From the NCBI GenBank assembly GCA_918797485.1, contig CAKKNE010000005.1:2480001-2544000 (forward strand): a stretch of DNA of 64,000 nucleotides, in the 5' to 3' direction. The stretch comes from Pelagomonas calceolata. Taxonomy: Eukaryota; Sar; Pelagophyceae; Pelagomonadales; Pelagomonadaceae. This document shows, piece by piece, positions 47,496 to 55,962 of the stretch. Under the pieces are notes generated by a model. It saw only the letters and a program-made list of their open reading frames with translations, searched no databases and was not told where the DNA came from. Numbering within the stretch: the stretch's first letter is position 1; every line of letters begins with the position of its first letter. Both the position numbers and the translations under genes were made by a program.

Positions 47496-48947
47496 ATGGC
47501 CAAGCTCTTGCCGCTGACGCTGGCAATAGCGTGCAATGCAGAATTAATCCTCGATGGCGGCGACAACGGCTGGTCGCAATGGTACCGCTCCGTCGACGGC
47601 GTCATGGGCGGCCGCTCGTCGATAAGCGTGCAAAGAGACGGCAACGTCCTGGAGGCATCGGGCGAGATTGTCACCGCGGGCGGCGGCTTCGCCGGCATGT
47701 ACACTCGCCTCGACGACGTCGACGCGTCGAATTTCGCGGGCCTCCGCGTTACGTACGAGGCGCTGCCCGCCGGCCAGACGCCGCTCGCGTGGGAGGTTCG
47801 GCTCAAGGGGCGCGGCGACTCGAGTCGCTACATCGACTTTGGGGCGAGTTTTGCCGTGCCACCTTCATCGAACAACAACGGCGTCGGCTCGGCGTCGCTG
47901 CCGTTCGAGGAGTTCCTGCCGCGCTGGCGCGGCAATGACCGCACCGGGACGCTTGATCTGACTGCCCTCAACGAAGTGGGCTTCCAACTTTTGTTCCAGG
48001 ACGGCCCCTTTACTCTGCGCCTCCGGGAGATATCGCTGGTGGATAGCATCGCGCCCCCCGCTGATCCGGCGCCGGGGATGGACGCTACGCCGTCTGCCGT
48101 CCGCGACGCCATCGACGCCGCGACGCGCCGCGCGGACTACCTCGTGGGCAAGGGCTACGCCGCCCAAGCCGCAGCCGTCCTCGCATCCACTGCGCGCGCC
48201 GTCGCTACGACCCTCGACGGCGTTCCTGGTACTGCTCGTGCCCAAGAGGCCCTCGGCGCCGCTCTGGCCGAAGCCTCCGCCATCGTGGCGACCAGCGAGG
48301 AAGGACGCATAGGGGCTTTACGTGTCGGTCTCGATATCGCCCAGACCGAGGCCGCCGGGTCGGCGTGGACGAAGTCATACGCCGAGGTCGGCCGCGTGTG
48401 CCGCCCGAAGAACGACGATGGCTACGTGACGACTAAGGTTGAGGACGCGGCCGCCTGTCAGGCGCTGTGCGACGCCGACACGACGTGCGGGGCCTGGGAG
48501 TACGAGAACTATGCGGCGGACGACCGCGAGTGTGAGCTCCACGAAGCTAGTGTTGTCGATGCAAAGGCGACCGCGGCGCAAGGGCCGTGCCAGACGTCGG
48601 ATCCCGAGAACTACCGGTGCTGTCATATCGATGAAGCGTTGATTGAGACGCCCGCGGACGACCCAGACACGGAATCTGAGGAGGACGCGACCCAGTACGT
48701 CCCCCCTGCCAAGCCGGCCCCCGCGGACGACGCGACCGCCGGTGACCACGGCGGATCGAAAAAGAAGCAGAGCAAAGGCAGTGAATGGCCCGTTGTCGTT
48801 GGCGTCGTGCTGGCGCTCACGTTCCTGATGATCCTCGGCATCGGGTGCTCGCTCTGGGCGCGCGGCGCCCGCGTGGACCCCTCGGACTCCAAGGCCGCGG
48901 CGGCGGCGCCCGGCGAGGAAACGGAGGAGCCGCTCCAAGTCGTCTGA
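47496..48947 (+). CDS. CIA30 domain plus PAN/Apple domain membrane protein
   Basis: This is a 483-residue intronless protein. A signal peptide (MAKLLPLTLAIACNAEL) precedes a CIA30-type beta-sandwich at about 17-190, with WSQWYRSVDGVMGGRSS and the closing VGFQLLFQDGPFTLRLREI. A helical linker follows, then a Cys-rich PAN/Apple-like module with ACQALCDADTTCGAWEYE, CELHEAS and CCHIDEA. After an acidic Pro-rich stalk comes a membrane helix (PVVVGVVLALTFLMILGIGC) and a short cytosolic tail. CIA30 domains are best known from mitochondrial complex I assembly, but secreted carbohydrate-binding relatives exist. Here the topology is that of a cell-surface receptor or adhesin. Confidence 0.82.
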   Translation: MAKLLPLTLAIACNAELILDGGDNGWSQWYRSVDGVMGGRSSISVQRDGNVLEASGEIVTAGGGFAGMYTRLDDVDASNFAGLRVTYEALPAGQTPLAWEVRLKGRGDSSRYIDFGASFAVPPSSNNNGVGSASLPFEEFLPRWRGNDRTGTLDLTALNEVGFQLLFQDGPFTLRLREISLVDSIAPPADPAPGMDATPSAVRDAIDAATRRADYLVGKGYAAQAAAVLASTARAVATTLDGVPGTARAQEALGAALAEASAIVATSEEGRIGALRVGLDIAQTEAAGSAWTKSYAEVGRVCRPKNDDGYVTTKVEDAAACQALCDADTTCGAWEYENYAADDRECELHEASVVDAKATAAQGPCQTSDPENYRCCHIDEALIETPADDPDTESEEDATQYVPPAKPAPADDATAGDHGGSKKKQSKGSEWPVVVGVVLALTFLMILGIGCSLWARGARVDPSDSKAAAAAPGEETEEPLQVV

Positions 48948-49013
48948 GGGGTCGTCGCTTCGTCTCTCCCGGCCCCAATCCTGTAAAAATCATGTGCTTT
49001 GACTCGTTTGATG

Positions 49014-49043
49014 GACTGTAAGACACTAAGACACTCACTAGCA
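49014..49043 (+). promoter_or_regulatory. Palindromic upstream element, copy 13 (irregular)
   Basis: CTGTAAGACACTAAGACAC followed by TCACTAGC looks like a duplicated right half of the element. It lies 133 bp upstream of the OGFOD-like gene. Confidence 0.45.
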
Positions 49044-49175
49044 AGCCCATTGCCCAAACTTGTGAGCCCTTGCGAGCCACACACGGGCTCGTGGCGCTGC
49101 ACGGCTGGACACAAGCACCAGCTGCTACACAAGTACCAGCGGGAACAAAAAGGTTGCACCTCTAAGCCGCCGACC

Positions 49176-50111
49176 ATGCCAAAAAAGCAAAAGCACAAGA
49201 GAGCGCAAAGCAGCAGTGATGCGAAGAAGAGAGCCCAAAGCAGCGATGCGACGCCGGGCACCAGCATGTCGCGCCCAGCGCTCTTGGCTGCAGCCGTCTG
49301 CGCGGTGGCGGCGGTCGTGCTGCGCAGCGCGCGCCTCGCGCGACCAGAGGTTATGCCGCAGCGGCTCACGCGGACGATGCGCGTGCGGCACGCGCGGCGC
49401 ACGGTGCCGTGCGCCACGACGTCGGTTTGCGGCGCGCGGCCCTGCGACCGCGTCGTCATTGACGACTGGCTGCCGCCCGCGGAAATCGACGCGCTGCGGG
49501 ACATCGCGCGGCGCGGCGCAGCCGCGGCGGACGCGGCCGCGGCTGCAGGCGGTCCGACTATCATCGATATCAACTCTGGCTTCGTGATGGCGCCCGGCGC
49601 GCGCCTCGTGAACCTCTACCAGGCCAAGTCCAAGCGGAAGCCCTTCGGTGGCGAGGACTACGAGCTCTACCGGTCTGTGATAAGGCGCCTCAAGGCCGAG
49701 GTCGAGGCCGCGTTCCCGCGCGCGTCGGCGCTCTACTTCACGGCGCCGACATTCTTGACTCGGCTGAGCGGCGAGAACGCGACGTGGGAGGCGTCGGAGC
49801 CGCACGACGAGTATTATCAGTGGCACGTCGACCGCGAGAACACGCCGCACTACGAGTTCTCGGGGCTGCTCTACCTGTCGGACTACGACGAGGACTTCGA
49901 GGGTGGGCTCTTCACGTACGACGACGGGTCGGTCGTCGAACCGCGGCGGGGGCGCCTGAACATGTTCGCGTCGGGCGCCGAAAACAAGCATCGCGTGACG
50001 CAAGTGACGGCGGGCCAACGGCTCACGCTGAGCTTCTGGTTCGCCTGCGACCCGGCGTACGAGTTCCGAGATTTTCTTGATGGGCAGGCGCACGCGCGGT
50101 ACCGGAGCTAA
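49176..50111 (+). CDS. Prolyl-hydroxylase-like 2OG-Fe(II) oxygenase, type II membrane protein
   Basis: This 311-residue protein has a basic cytosolic tail (MPKKQKHKRAQ), one membrane helix near residues 32-52, then a lumenal catalytic domain. It carries CDRVVIDDWLPPAEIDALRD, the iron motif WHVDRENTPHYEF, GLLYLSDYDEDFEGGLFTYDD, the second His in ENKHRV and the 2OG-binding Arg in GQRLTLSFWF. This matches OGFOD3-like and P4H-like enzymes of the ER or Golgi. The substrate is unknown. The 3' end is 12 bp from the convergent Cys-rich gene. Confidence 0.85.
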   Translation: MPKKQKHKRAQSSSDAKKRAQSSDATPGTSMSRPALLAAAVCAVAAVVLRSARLARPEVMPQRLTRTMRVRHARRTVPCATTSVCGARPCDRVVIDDWLPPAEIDALRDIARRGAAAADAAAAAGGPTIIDINSGFVMAPGARLVNLYQAKSKRKPFGGEDYELYRSVIRRLKAEVEAAFPRASALYFTAPTFLTRLSGENATWEASEPHDEYYQWHVDRENTPHYEFSGLLYLSDYDEDFEGGLFTYDDGSVVEPRRGRLNMFASGAENKHRVTQVTAGQRLTLSFWFACDPAYEFRDFLDGQAHARYRS

Positions 50112-50123
50112 GCTAGATGTGTG

Positions 50124-51113
50124 TTACCTTAGTATTACCAGCGCGGCGAGCAGCAGCCACCACGGCCTCCTTGTGGCCGCGCCGTTCACGTTGCAGTACC
50201 CACCGTCCTTCGCCGTCGAATCCTTGTCGATCTTTTTGGTCGTGTCGTCGTCGAGGTATTTCTTTGGCTCCTGCACGTCCGTCTTGCCCTCCTTCGCGTA
50301 GACGCACGTCCACCCCGGGAAATCCTTCTCGCAGTCCTTCTTGCAATCTTTCGCGGGGTAGCCGCCGTCGACGTGGTGCCTGGCCTCCATCTCGGCGTCT
50401 CCCGGCCAAGACGTCTCGGGGTTCAGCTCGTCGGATGAGCCGCAGCAGCAGGCGCACGCGCTCTGGCCGAAGCAGCCCGTGTCGAGCGCGGCGTCGTAGC
50501 AGCAGAGGCACTGCGGGGTGTCCAGAAAATCGTCGGCCATCGTCGGCCGCGGCGAGGGCGCGCCCATCTGCAGCCCCAGGCGGCCGAACGGCTCGCCGTT
50601 GAGCACGTTCTCCCCTCGGAACCAGTTGCTCGCGGTCATCTCCGTGCCGGAATTGGCGAGCTCGCAGTCTTTCGCGAGGAAGCCGTCGAGCTGCGTCTGG
50701 TCGGCGCCGTCCCGGACGCCGAACGAGTCCCAGTTGCCCAGGTCCTCCTTGATGGCCCAGACGCACGCTGTTTTACAACTCGGCTCGGCGAGGTTCGTGC
50801 AGCGCGCGCCGGCCATGCCCCCCTCGGCCGTCGAGGGCCCGAGGCAGTCGCGGCACGCCTGCAGGAGGCAGTCGATCGCGTCGGCGGCGGCCGTGCTCGC
50901 GAGCGCGACGCACGTCGGCGCGGCCGTATTGGTCGGCCTGGCCGTCGTCGGCGCGGGCGTCGGTCGCAGCGACGGTGCGGGCGTCGTCGCGGGCGACGAC
51001 GCGCCGGCCACCGTCGGCCGCCACGTCGTGAACGTGGGCGCCTGCGTCGGCGACTGCGCCTCCGCCGCGTAGGCCCACAGCGCGGCCAGCGCGAGCCGCC
51101 CCATCCGGGGCAT
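50124..51113 (-). CDS. Cys-rich secreted protein, probably GPI-anchored
   Basis: This 329-residue protein starts MPRMGRLALAALWAYAAEAQ, a signal peptide. A Pro/Thr stalk follows (PTPAPTTARPTNTAAPT). A Cys-rich body follows, with AIDCLLQACRDCLGPS, CLCCYDAALDTGC and CACCCGSSDELNPE. The C-terminus is a short hydrophobic run (WWLLLAALVILR) with nothing after it, typical of a GPI signal. I do not recognise the Cys pattern. The paired Cys spacing suggests disulfide-rich extracellular modules. The frame extends far upstream of the chosen start, but that part is Arg/Ser-rich shadow sequence. Confidence 0.7.
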   Translation of the reverse strand: MPRMGRLALAALWAYAAEAQSPTQAPTFTTWRPTVAGASSPATTPAPSLRPTPAPTTARPTNTAAPTCVALASTAAADAIDCLLQACRDCLGPSTAEGGMAGARCTNLAEPSCKTACVWAIKEDLGNWDSFGVRDGADQTQLDGFLAKDCELANSGTEMTASNWFRGENVLNGEPFGRLGLQMGAPSPRPTMADDFLDTPQCLCCYDAALDTGCFGQSACACCCGSSDELNPETSWPGDAEMEARHHVDGGYPAKDCKKDCEKDFPGWTCVYAKEGKTDVQEPKKYLDDDTTKKIDKDSTAKDGGYCNVNGAATRRPWWLLLAALVILR

Positions 51114-51417
51114 GGCTCGGGCGCCTGCTAGGCGTGGTGCGCCGTCGAGGCAGCCGTATTTATTCTTCTCGTCGCACGGATGATGCGTGCTTACCAGGAG
51201 CCGTGCGATTCGGGGCAGCACGGCCGGTTTGTGTCCAGCGGCGCTGCCACCAAAAGCTGCCCCCGGCCGGCCGAAGACGGTGGTCCGCGAGTTGTCCGGA
51301 CGCCGCCCTAGGGGCTCTTGGGAAAAATAGACTCTATGGAATGGCCAGAGTGTGCGATCCTGGAGGCGCGGTAAATCCGCCCGCGACGCTCCGACACGAG
51401 ATAAACAAACAGCCCAC
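51114..51417. other. Intergenic region
   Basis: The spacer lies upstream of the Cys-rich surface gene and downstream of the aldo-keto reductase. TATTTATTC near 51157 is AT-rich and TATA-like, about 45 bp before the start. Nothing else is recognised. Confidence 0.5.
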
Positions 51418-52440
51418 TTATGTCGGGTCCCAGGCGTAGTCCGGCGACGCGATGATGCGCGCGTGGGCCGCCAGGGACGCCTCGACGCCGCGGCGCGGGT
51501 CGCGGAGCGCGTCGAGCCGCGCGACCTGGTCGGCCGTGAGCGCGACGTCGTCCAGGCAGCGCGCCGTCGCGCGGACGCGCTCCGGGTCGAGGCTCTTCGG
51601 GATCGGCGCGGCGCCCTTGGCCATGGCCCAGGCCACGCAGGCCTGCGCCGGCGTGCACCCGGCCTCGGCCGCGACGGCCGCGACCGTCGCGTCGTCGAGG
51701 ACGCTTGCTGCGGGCCAGGGCACGAAGGACGGAAAGTACTTTGCCAGCCAACAGGTCCCATATGGAGAATATCCCACGACGCGCACGCCCCGCGCCTCGC
51801 ACGCCGCCATTAGCTCCTCCTGGTAGCACCGGGGAGATACTTCGACCTCGTTGAGGACAGGCCGGTGCCGGGCGAGCGCGATGATCTCATCCATGAGCTC
51901 CACGTCAAAATTCGACAGCCCGAGGCAGCCGACAAGACCCTCGTCGACCATGGCCTCGAGCTCGCGCCACGCGTCGGCGCGCACTGACCGCGCGTCGTCT
52001 TCAGAAGCCGGCGCATCTAGGAGGAGTGGCCAATGCAGGGCGACAGCGTCGAGGCGCCCAAGCTTTCGCTTCGATTCCGTCACCTGGCGCCGCATGCGCC
52101 GCCGCGGGTCCTCCCGGCTCCGCGTGCAGAGGTCGACTTTGCATCTGTGCGAAAATCAACCAGTGAGTCGGGGGCTCGGCCGTGGAGGTCGTGATTCATG
52201 CACTGCCTCACACAACACAAAAACGTCGTCGCGGCCGCTCCGGCGCAGGCCGTCGCCGATGGCCGCCTCGCTGCCGTAGTTCTGCGCCGTGTCGATCATG
52301 AGCACGCCGCTGCGCACGGCCGCGTCGACCGCGCTCGCCATCGCCTCGTGCGGCGGGCCCTCGGCGCTGCCGAGACCCAGGCGCGGGATGGCGACTGCTG
52401 CCGCGGTTTGGGCCATGACTGCCAGCGTCGTCAGCCGCAT
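51418..52440 (-). CDS. Aldo-keto reductase, two exons
   Basis: Exons 52440-52214 and 52144-51418 join in phase 2 to give 317 residues, the usual AKR length. The catalytic tetrad can be read: Asp and Tyr in MIDTAQNYGSE, Lys at the splice junction (FVLCKVDL) and His in ALHWPL. GLSNFDVELMDE and SLDPERVRATARCLD match the later AKR motifs for cofactor binding. It reduces aldehydes or ketones with NADPH, and the substrate is not inferable. The N-terminus is mildly hydrophobic (MRLTTLAVMAQTAAAVAI). The 69-bp intron resembles an introner and is listed separately. Confidence 0.88.
52145..52213 (-). mobile_element. Introner-like intron in the aldo-keto reductase gene
   Basis: The intron starts GTGTGAGG and ends GGTTGATTTTCGCACAG. 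Eight nt inside the donor, CAGTGCATGAATCACG is a rough inverted match to the 3' end read backwards (CTGTGCGAAAATCAAC). The geometry is that of the Maf introner, and the block CCAGTGAGT also occurs near one end of both. No target duplication is visible, so it is an old or independent insertion. Confidence 0.5.
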
Positions 52441-52657
52441 GTGCAGCCGTCCGTAACCGCACAGAACTATCACTGCTCAACACAGCGGGCTTGTGCCGCG
52501 GTATTGGACAAGCTTTCTCAGAGATGATGATGAGCCAGCCAGCTTGCAAACCACATGATCACACAGATCGCTTGCGCGGCAGACACCTACACAGCAAAAG
52601 TGAGCCCGCCATATATCATTCCGAATACTTGAGAACTGCGGCGGAAACCGCGCCACG

Positions 52658-53941
52658 ATGCGAGCAGCCCTCGCCTGCACCCTGCTCCTATCAATAGCAA
52701 GCGCGCTCCGCCCGCCGCCGCGCAAGCGATGCATCAACCCATCACAGACGGCACTCCAGGCGCTACCGGTGCAACGCGTGGGCCTCGCCGCGGCGCGCGC
52801 GCGCTTCGCGGCGCAGTGGCCGCTCTACGCAACCATACCAATGTGCGCGGGCCTCTTCAACGCGCTCACGAACAAGCTGGCGGTGACGATGATGTTCTTC
52901 CCGATCCGGCGGCGCGGTTTTGGCTTGCTGGGCTGGCAGGGCGTCGTGCCCAAAGCCGCGCGGCGCATGGGCGGCGACGTCTCCGACCTGCTCACCAAGG
53001 ACCTGCTGAACGTGACCGAGGTCTTGCGGCGGGTCGACCCAGAGACACTTAGCCAGAGATTATGCACGCCGGCGCTCGTGGAACTCGGCAAACGGCTCGT
53101 GAAGGACGAGGTCGAACTAGCGTCGCCGCTGGTGACGCCGGCGCTGGTCCGGCGCGTTATACAGAGGTGCGTCGCGCGCGTCCAGGGCGACGTCGACTCG
53201 TTCGTGGACGTGCGCCACCTCTGCGTCGAGCGACTTACAAAAGATCCATATCGATTAGTGCGCCTCTTCAAGACGTGCGGCAAACGGGAGCTCGACCTCG
53301 TCGTGAGCGTCGGCGGCTGGGGCGGCTTGGGGCTGGGCCTGGCCCAGATGGGCGCCTGGGCGGCGTTCCCCTTCTCGTGGACGCTGGCCGCGGGGGGGGC
53401 TCTCGTGGGCCTCGTGACGGACTGGGTCGCACTACAATTACTTTTTAGACCCGTGGAGCCGCGGCGGTTTTTGGGAGTGATGTGGCACGGGTTCTTCCTG
53501 CGGCGGCAGGCCGAGGTGAGCCGCGACTTCGCGGCGTTCGTGGCCGCCGAGTTGGTCGCGCCGCGGCACCTCTGGCGCGCATTGTTGGAGGGGCCCCGTT
53601 CATCACGTTTCGTGGAGGCCCTCGCGGACGCGTTCGCCGAGGAGCTGCCGGGTGGGCTGGGGGCGGTCGGCGGCCCGCTGCGCGGCGCGCTCGAGGCCGC
53701 GGCGGCGCGGGGCGTCGCGGCGGTCGCGGCGGACCCCGCGGCCTACACGGACCCGTCGGCCGACTACGTGGCGGGCGCGCTCGACGTCGCGGGCGCCGTC
53801 GGCGCCGCGCTCGAGGCGCTGCCCGGGGCGCGCTTCGAGCGCGTGCTCCACCCCGTCTTCGAGCAGGACGAGGCGACGCTCATCGCCGTGGGTTGTTTGT
53901 TAGGGGGCCTCGTGGGGCTCGCGCAGGTGCCGCTCTATTAA
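52658..53941 (+). CDS. DUF445-family membrane protein, probably organellar
   Basis: This 427-residue protein begins MRAALACTLLLSIASALRPP, a signal peptide followed by basic residues, as in plastid presequences. The body matches DUF445: CAGLFNALTNKLAVTMMFFP near the N-terminus, a central membrane pair at about 225-265 (LGLGLAQMGAWAAFPFSW, ALVGLVTDWVALQLLFRPVEP), and a C-terminal membrane helix (LIAVGCLLGGLVGLAQVPLY). DUF445 proteins are bacterial and plastid-lineage membrane proteins of unknown function. The gene is intronless. Confidence 0.8.
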   Translation: MRAALACTLLLSIASALRPPPRKRCINPSQTALQALPVQRVGLAAARARFAAQWPLYATIPMCAGLFNALTNKLAVTMMFFPIRRRGFGLLGWQGVVPKAARRMGGDVSDLLTKDLLNVTEVLRRVDPETLSQRLCTPALVELGKRLVKDEVELASPLVTPALVRRVIQRCVARVQGDVDSFVDVRHLCVERLTKDPYRLVRLFKTCGKRELDLVVSVGGWGGLGLGLAQMGAWAAFPFSWTLAAGGALVGLVTDWVALQLLFRPVEPRRFLGVMWHGFFLRRQAEVSRDFAAFVAAELVAPRHLWRALLEGPRSSRFVEALADAFAEELPGGLGAVGGPLRGALEAAAARGVAAVAADPAAYTDPSADYVAGALDVAGAVGAALEALPGARFERVLHPVFEQDEATLIAVGCLLGGLVGLAQVPLY

Positions 53942-54066
53942 TTTATCCTTGAAGTCATGACGAGCACCCCCTCCACGCCATCGACGACGCCGCGGCGAGC
54001 TAGGACAAACCAAGTTCTTGAAAAACCGGCATTACAACGAGCGAGCGATAAGGGGAGGGTATGGGC

Positions 54067-55305
54067 TCAGTCGCCCATCTTCTTCTGCTGCGAGAAGACC
54101 CAGCGCTCCGTCACGTGCGGGTCCTCCGCGTACGAGGCGACCTCGTCGACCGCCGTGCCCAGCCACTTCGGTAACAAGGACCCCTTTTGTCGGTCGCTCG
54201 AGAAGCCCGCCTCGTCGACCTCGGCGGCCGCCGCGCCGCCCACGAACAGGCCGCGCTGCTGCGCCGTCAAGGTCGCGTCGACGGCGGGCGGCGCGTCGCA
54301 GACGTCCGCGCCGTTGCGCACGGCGCAGAATTCACTGGGAGACCAGCCCGCCTGTTTTGCGAGTGCATAGACATGTTGCTTGGCCCCAGCCGGCAGCGAC
54401 GGCTCGCGCGCGTAGACGAACGCGCCCTCGTACGTATTTTGGGACGTCTTGCCGCTGTAGTGCACGAACTTGAATTCCGGCTCGTCTTTACTATTCTCTC
54501 CAATAACAGACCAGTTCTCCCAGAAGGTCAGGCCGAACATGTGGCCTTCCGTTCTCGCGTGCCTTCTCTTCTGCGATAGGACACTATCAGGAGCTTGCTT
54601 GGAGTCGAACACAAGCTTCTCAGACAAACGTAAAGGGTAGGCCGACGCCTCGCCATTACGGCCGGGCCGGGGCATCTGGAACTCGACGTCGACGTCCAGC
54701 TTGTCCTTGCCCGCTTGCTTGAAGGAGTTCTTTTGGCAGTCGAAGCAGTCGTACCGGTTGTTGTAGCCCATGACCTTGTACCAGCTCCCTTCCAGGGACT
54801 TCGTGTCGAAGTTCGATACGGGAGTCAAGGGGGGCATCGGCGCGTCGGCGGCCTTGTCCGGCCCCGGCGGGAGTATGGCCACTTTGATGCACTCGTGCCT
54901 TTCGATCGAGCACTCGAGCAAGTCGTCCATGGGCGCGTTCCCGTACTTCGCGAAGCAGCCCGTGATGCAGGCGTTGTCCCCCAGACACTTCGCCGTGCAG
55001 GTCATGCCCCGCCGGCAGTCGTCGGTGCGCAAACACGACTGCGCGGCGGCGCCGCACGCGCCGTCGGGCTTGAAGCACGACGTGTCGATGAGCGACGCGT
55101 CGAGGCCGCCGCCGTACTTCGCCGCTAATTCATTATCCGCGAGGGCCGGCCCGGCCGCGCAGAGCGCGGCCGCGGCCGCGGCCGCGGCCGCCGCGCGCGC
55201 GAGGCCCGCCCAGGGCGCCGCGGCGGGCTTGATCGCGGGCTTGACCTGAGCGGGGCCGCGGAGGCCGTGGCTCGTCGCCGCGAGGAGCAGGAGCAGGCGC
55301 GCCAT
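54067..55305 (-). CDS. VDE: Violaxanthin de-epoxidase
   Basis: This 412-residue protein has a bipartite-plus-thylakoid leader. A signal peptide (MARLLLLLAATSHGL) is followed by a basic Ala/Pro transit region and a second hydrophobic run ending in AGPALAD, a lumenal-type cleavage site. The mature protein has the Cys-rich VDE N-domain (CLRTDDCRRGMTCTAKC, CITGCFAKYG) and the lipocalin core (GSWYKVMGYNNRYDCFDCQK, GLTFWENWSVIGEN). It ends in a charged tail. VDE de-epoxidises xanthophylls in the acidic lumen under strong light, using ascorbate. In stramenopiles the main cycle uses diadinoxanthin. A VDE-like paralogue function cannot be excluded. The gene is intronless. Confidence 0.92.
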   Translation of the reverse strand: MARLLLLLAATSHGLRGPAQVKPAIKPAAAPWAGLARAAAAAAAAAALCAAGPALADNELAAKYGGGLDASLIDTSCFKPDGACGAAAQSCLRTDDCRRGMTCTAKCLGDNACITGCFAKYGNAPMDDLLECSIERHECIKVAILPPGPDKAADAPMPPLTPVSNFDTKSLEGSWYKVMGYNNRYDCFDCQKNSFKQAGKDKLDVDVEFQMPRPGRNGEASAYPLRLSEKLVFDSKQAPDSVLSQKRRHARTEGHMFGLTFWENWSVIGENSKDEPEFKFVHYSGKTSQNTYEGAFVYAREPSLPAGAKQHVYALAKQAGWSPSEFCAVRNGADVCDAPPAVDATLTAQQRGLFVGGAAAAEVDEAGFSSDRQKGSLLPKWLGTAVDEVASYAEDPHVTERWVFSQQKKMGD

Positions 55306-55962
55306 CCAAGCCGGACTGGTTGCCGTCGAGAGCCTTGTTTGGGGCCGCTGGGGCGCGTGCGAGCACGACGCGCGCTGTGGGACGTTGCTGGGCTGAGCTT
55401 TGAAGCTTAACGAGCTCTGCTTGCAAGGAGATGCGTAGATGGCGTGTTTGGGCCAATTTTGCGGCTTGTCGCAGATATCCTGATTTTGACCCCGTACGGT
55501 TTCGTGCAACGTGGCATGCGCCCGACTTACGTCAAAGTTGCAAATCCGCCGCCCGTCCACCAGAGAGCCCGAAACGGCTCCGCTCCCGTCGCGGTTTGTC
55601 TTGGGTGGGCTTCTCTGATACAAGCTCGTATGCGAGTGAAGCCGCTCGAAAAGAAACAGCAGCCCCGGGGTTCGGAAACATCGTAGCGCGAGCTGAGGAG
55701 TTGGTTGGGACGCGGGCGGCGGAGGCGCGGAGAGGAGGCCCCGCATCCTGCAAAACACAGGCGGATTAAAACCCAATCGGCAGCGGTTAGAGACGCACCC
55801 GCAAGCTCGTGAGTTCTTCATTCATCACCCAAGCCCACCGGCAAGCCAAACCGTGCCGCACCGCGCTCACCAGCCAACTCTCAGTGCTCTGCCTGGACAC
55901 CTGCTGGCCCACGCGCGCGCCGAGTGCCGCGGTAGAGCGCAAACAAAAGAAAACCAAAAGCC
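55306..55962. other. Divergent promoter region of VDE and a signal peptidase
   Basis: The 657-bp spacer is shared by two thylakoid-related genes transcribed away from each other. Short frames in it look random. No palindromic element is present. Confidence 0.5.

Noticed and set aside
50124-51761. Longer version of the Cys-rich surface gene reaching 51761
   Set aside because: The extra 216 residues are Arg/Ser/Pro-rich and overlap the aldo-keto reductase. A signal peptide begins at 51113.
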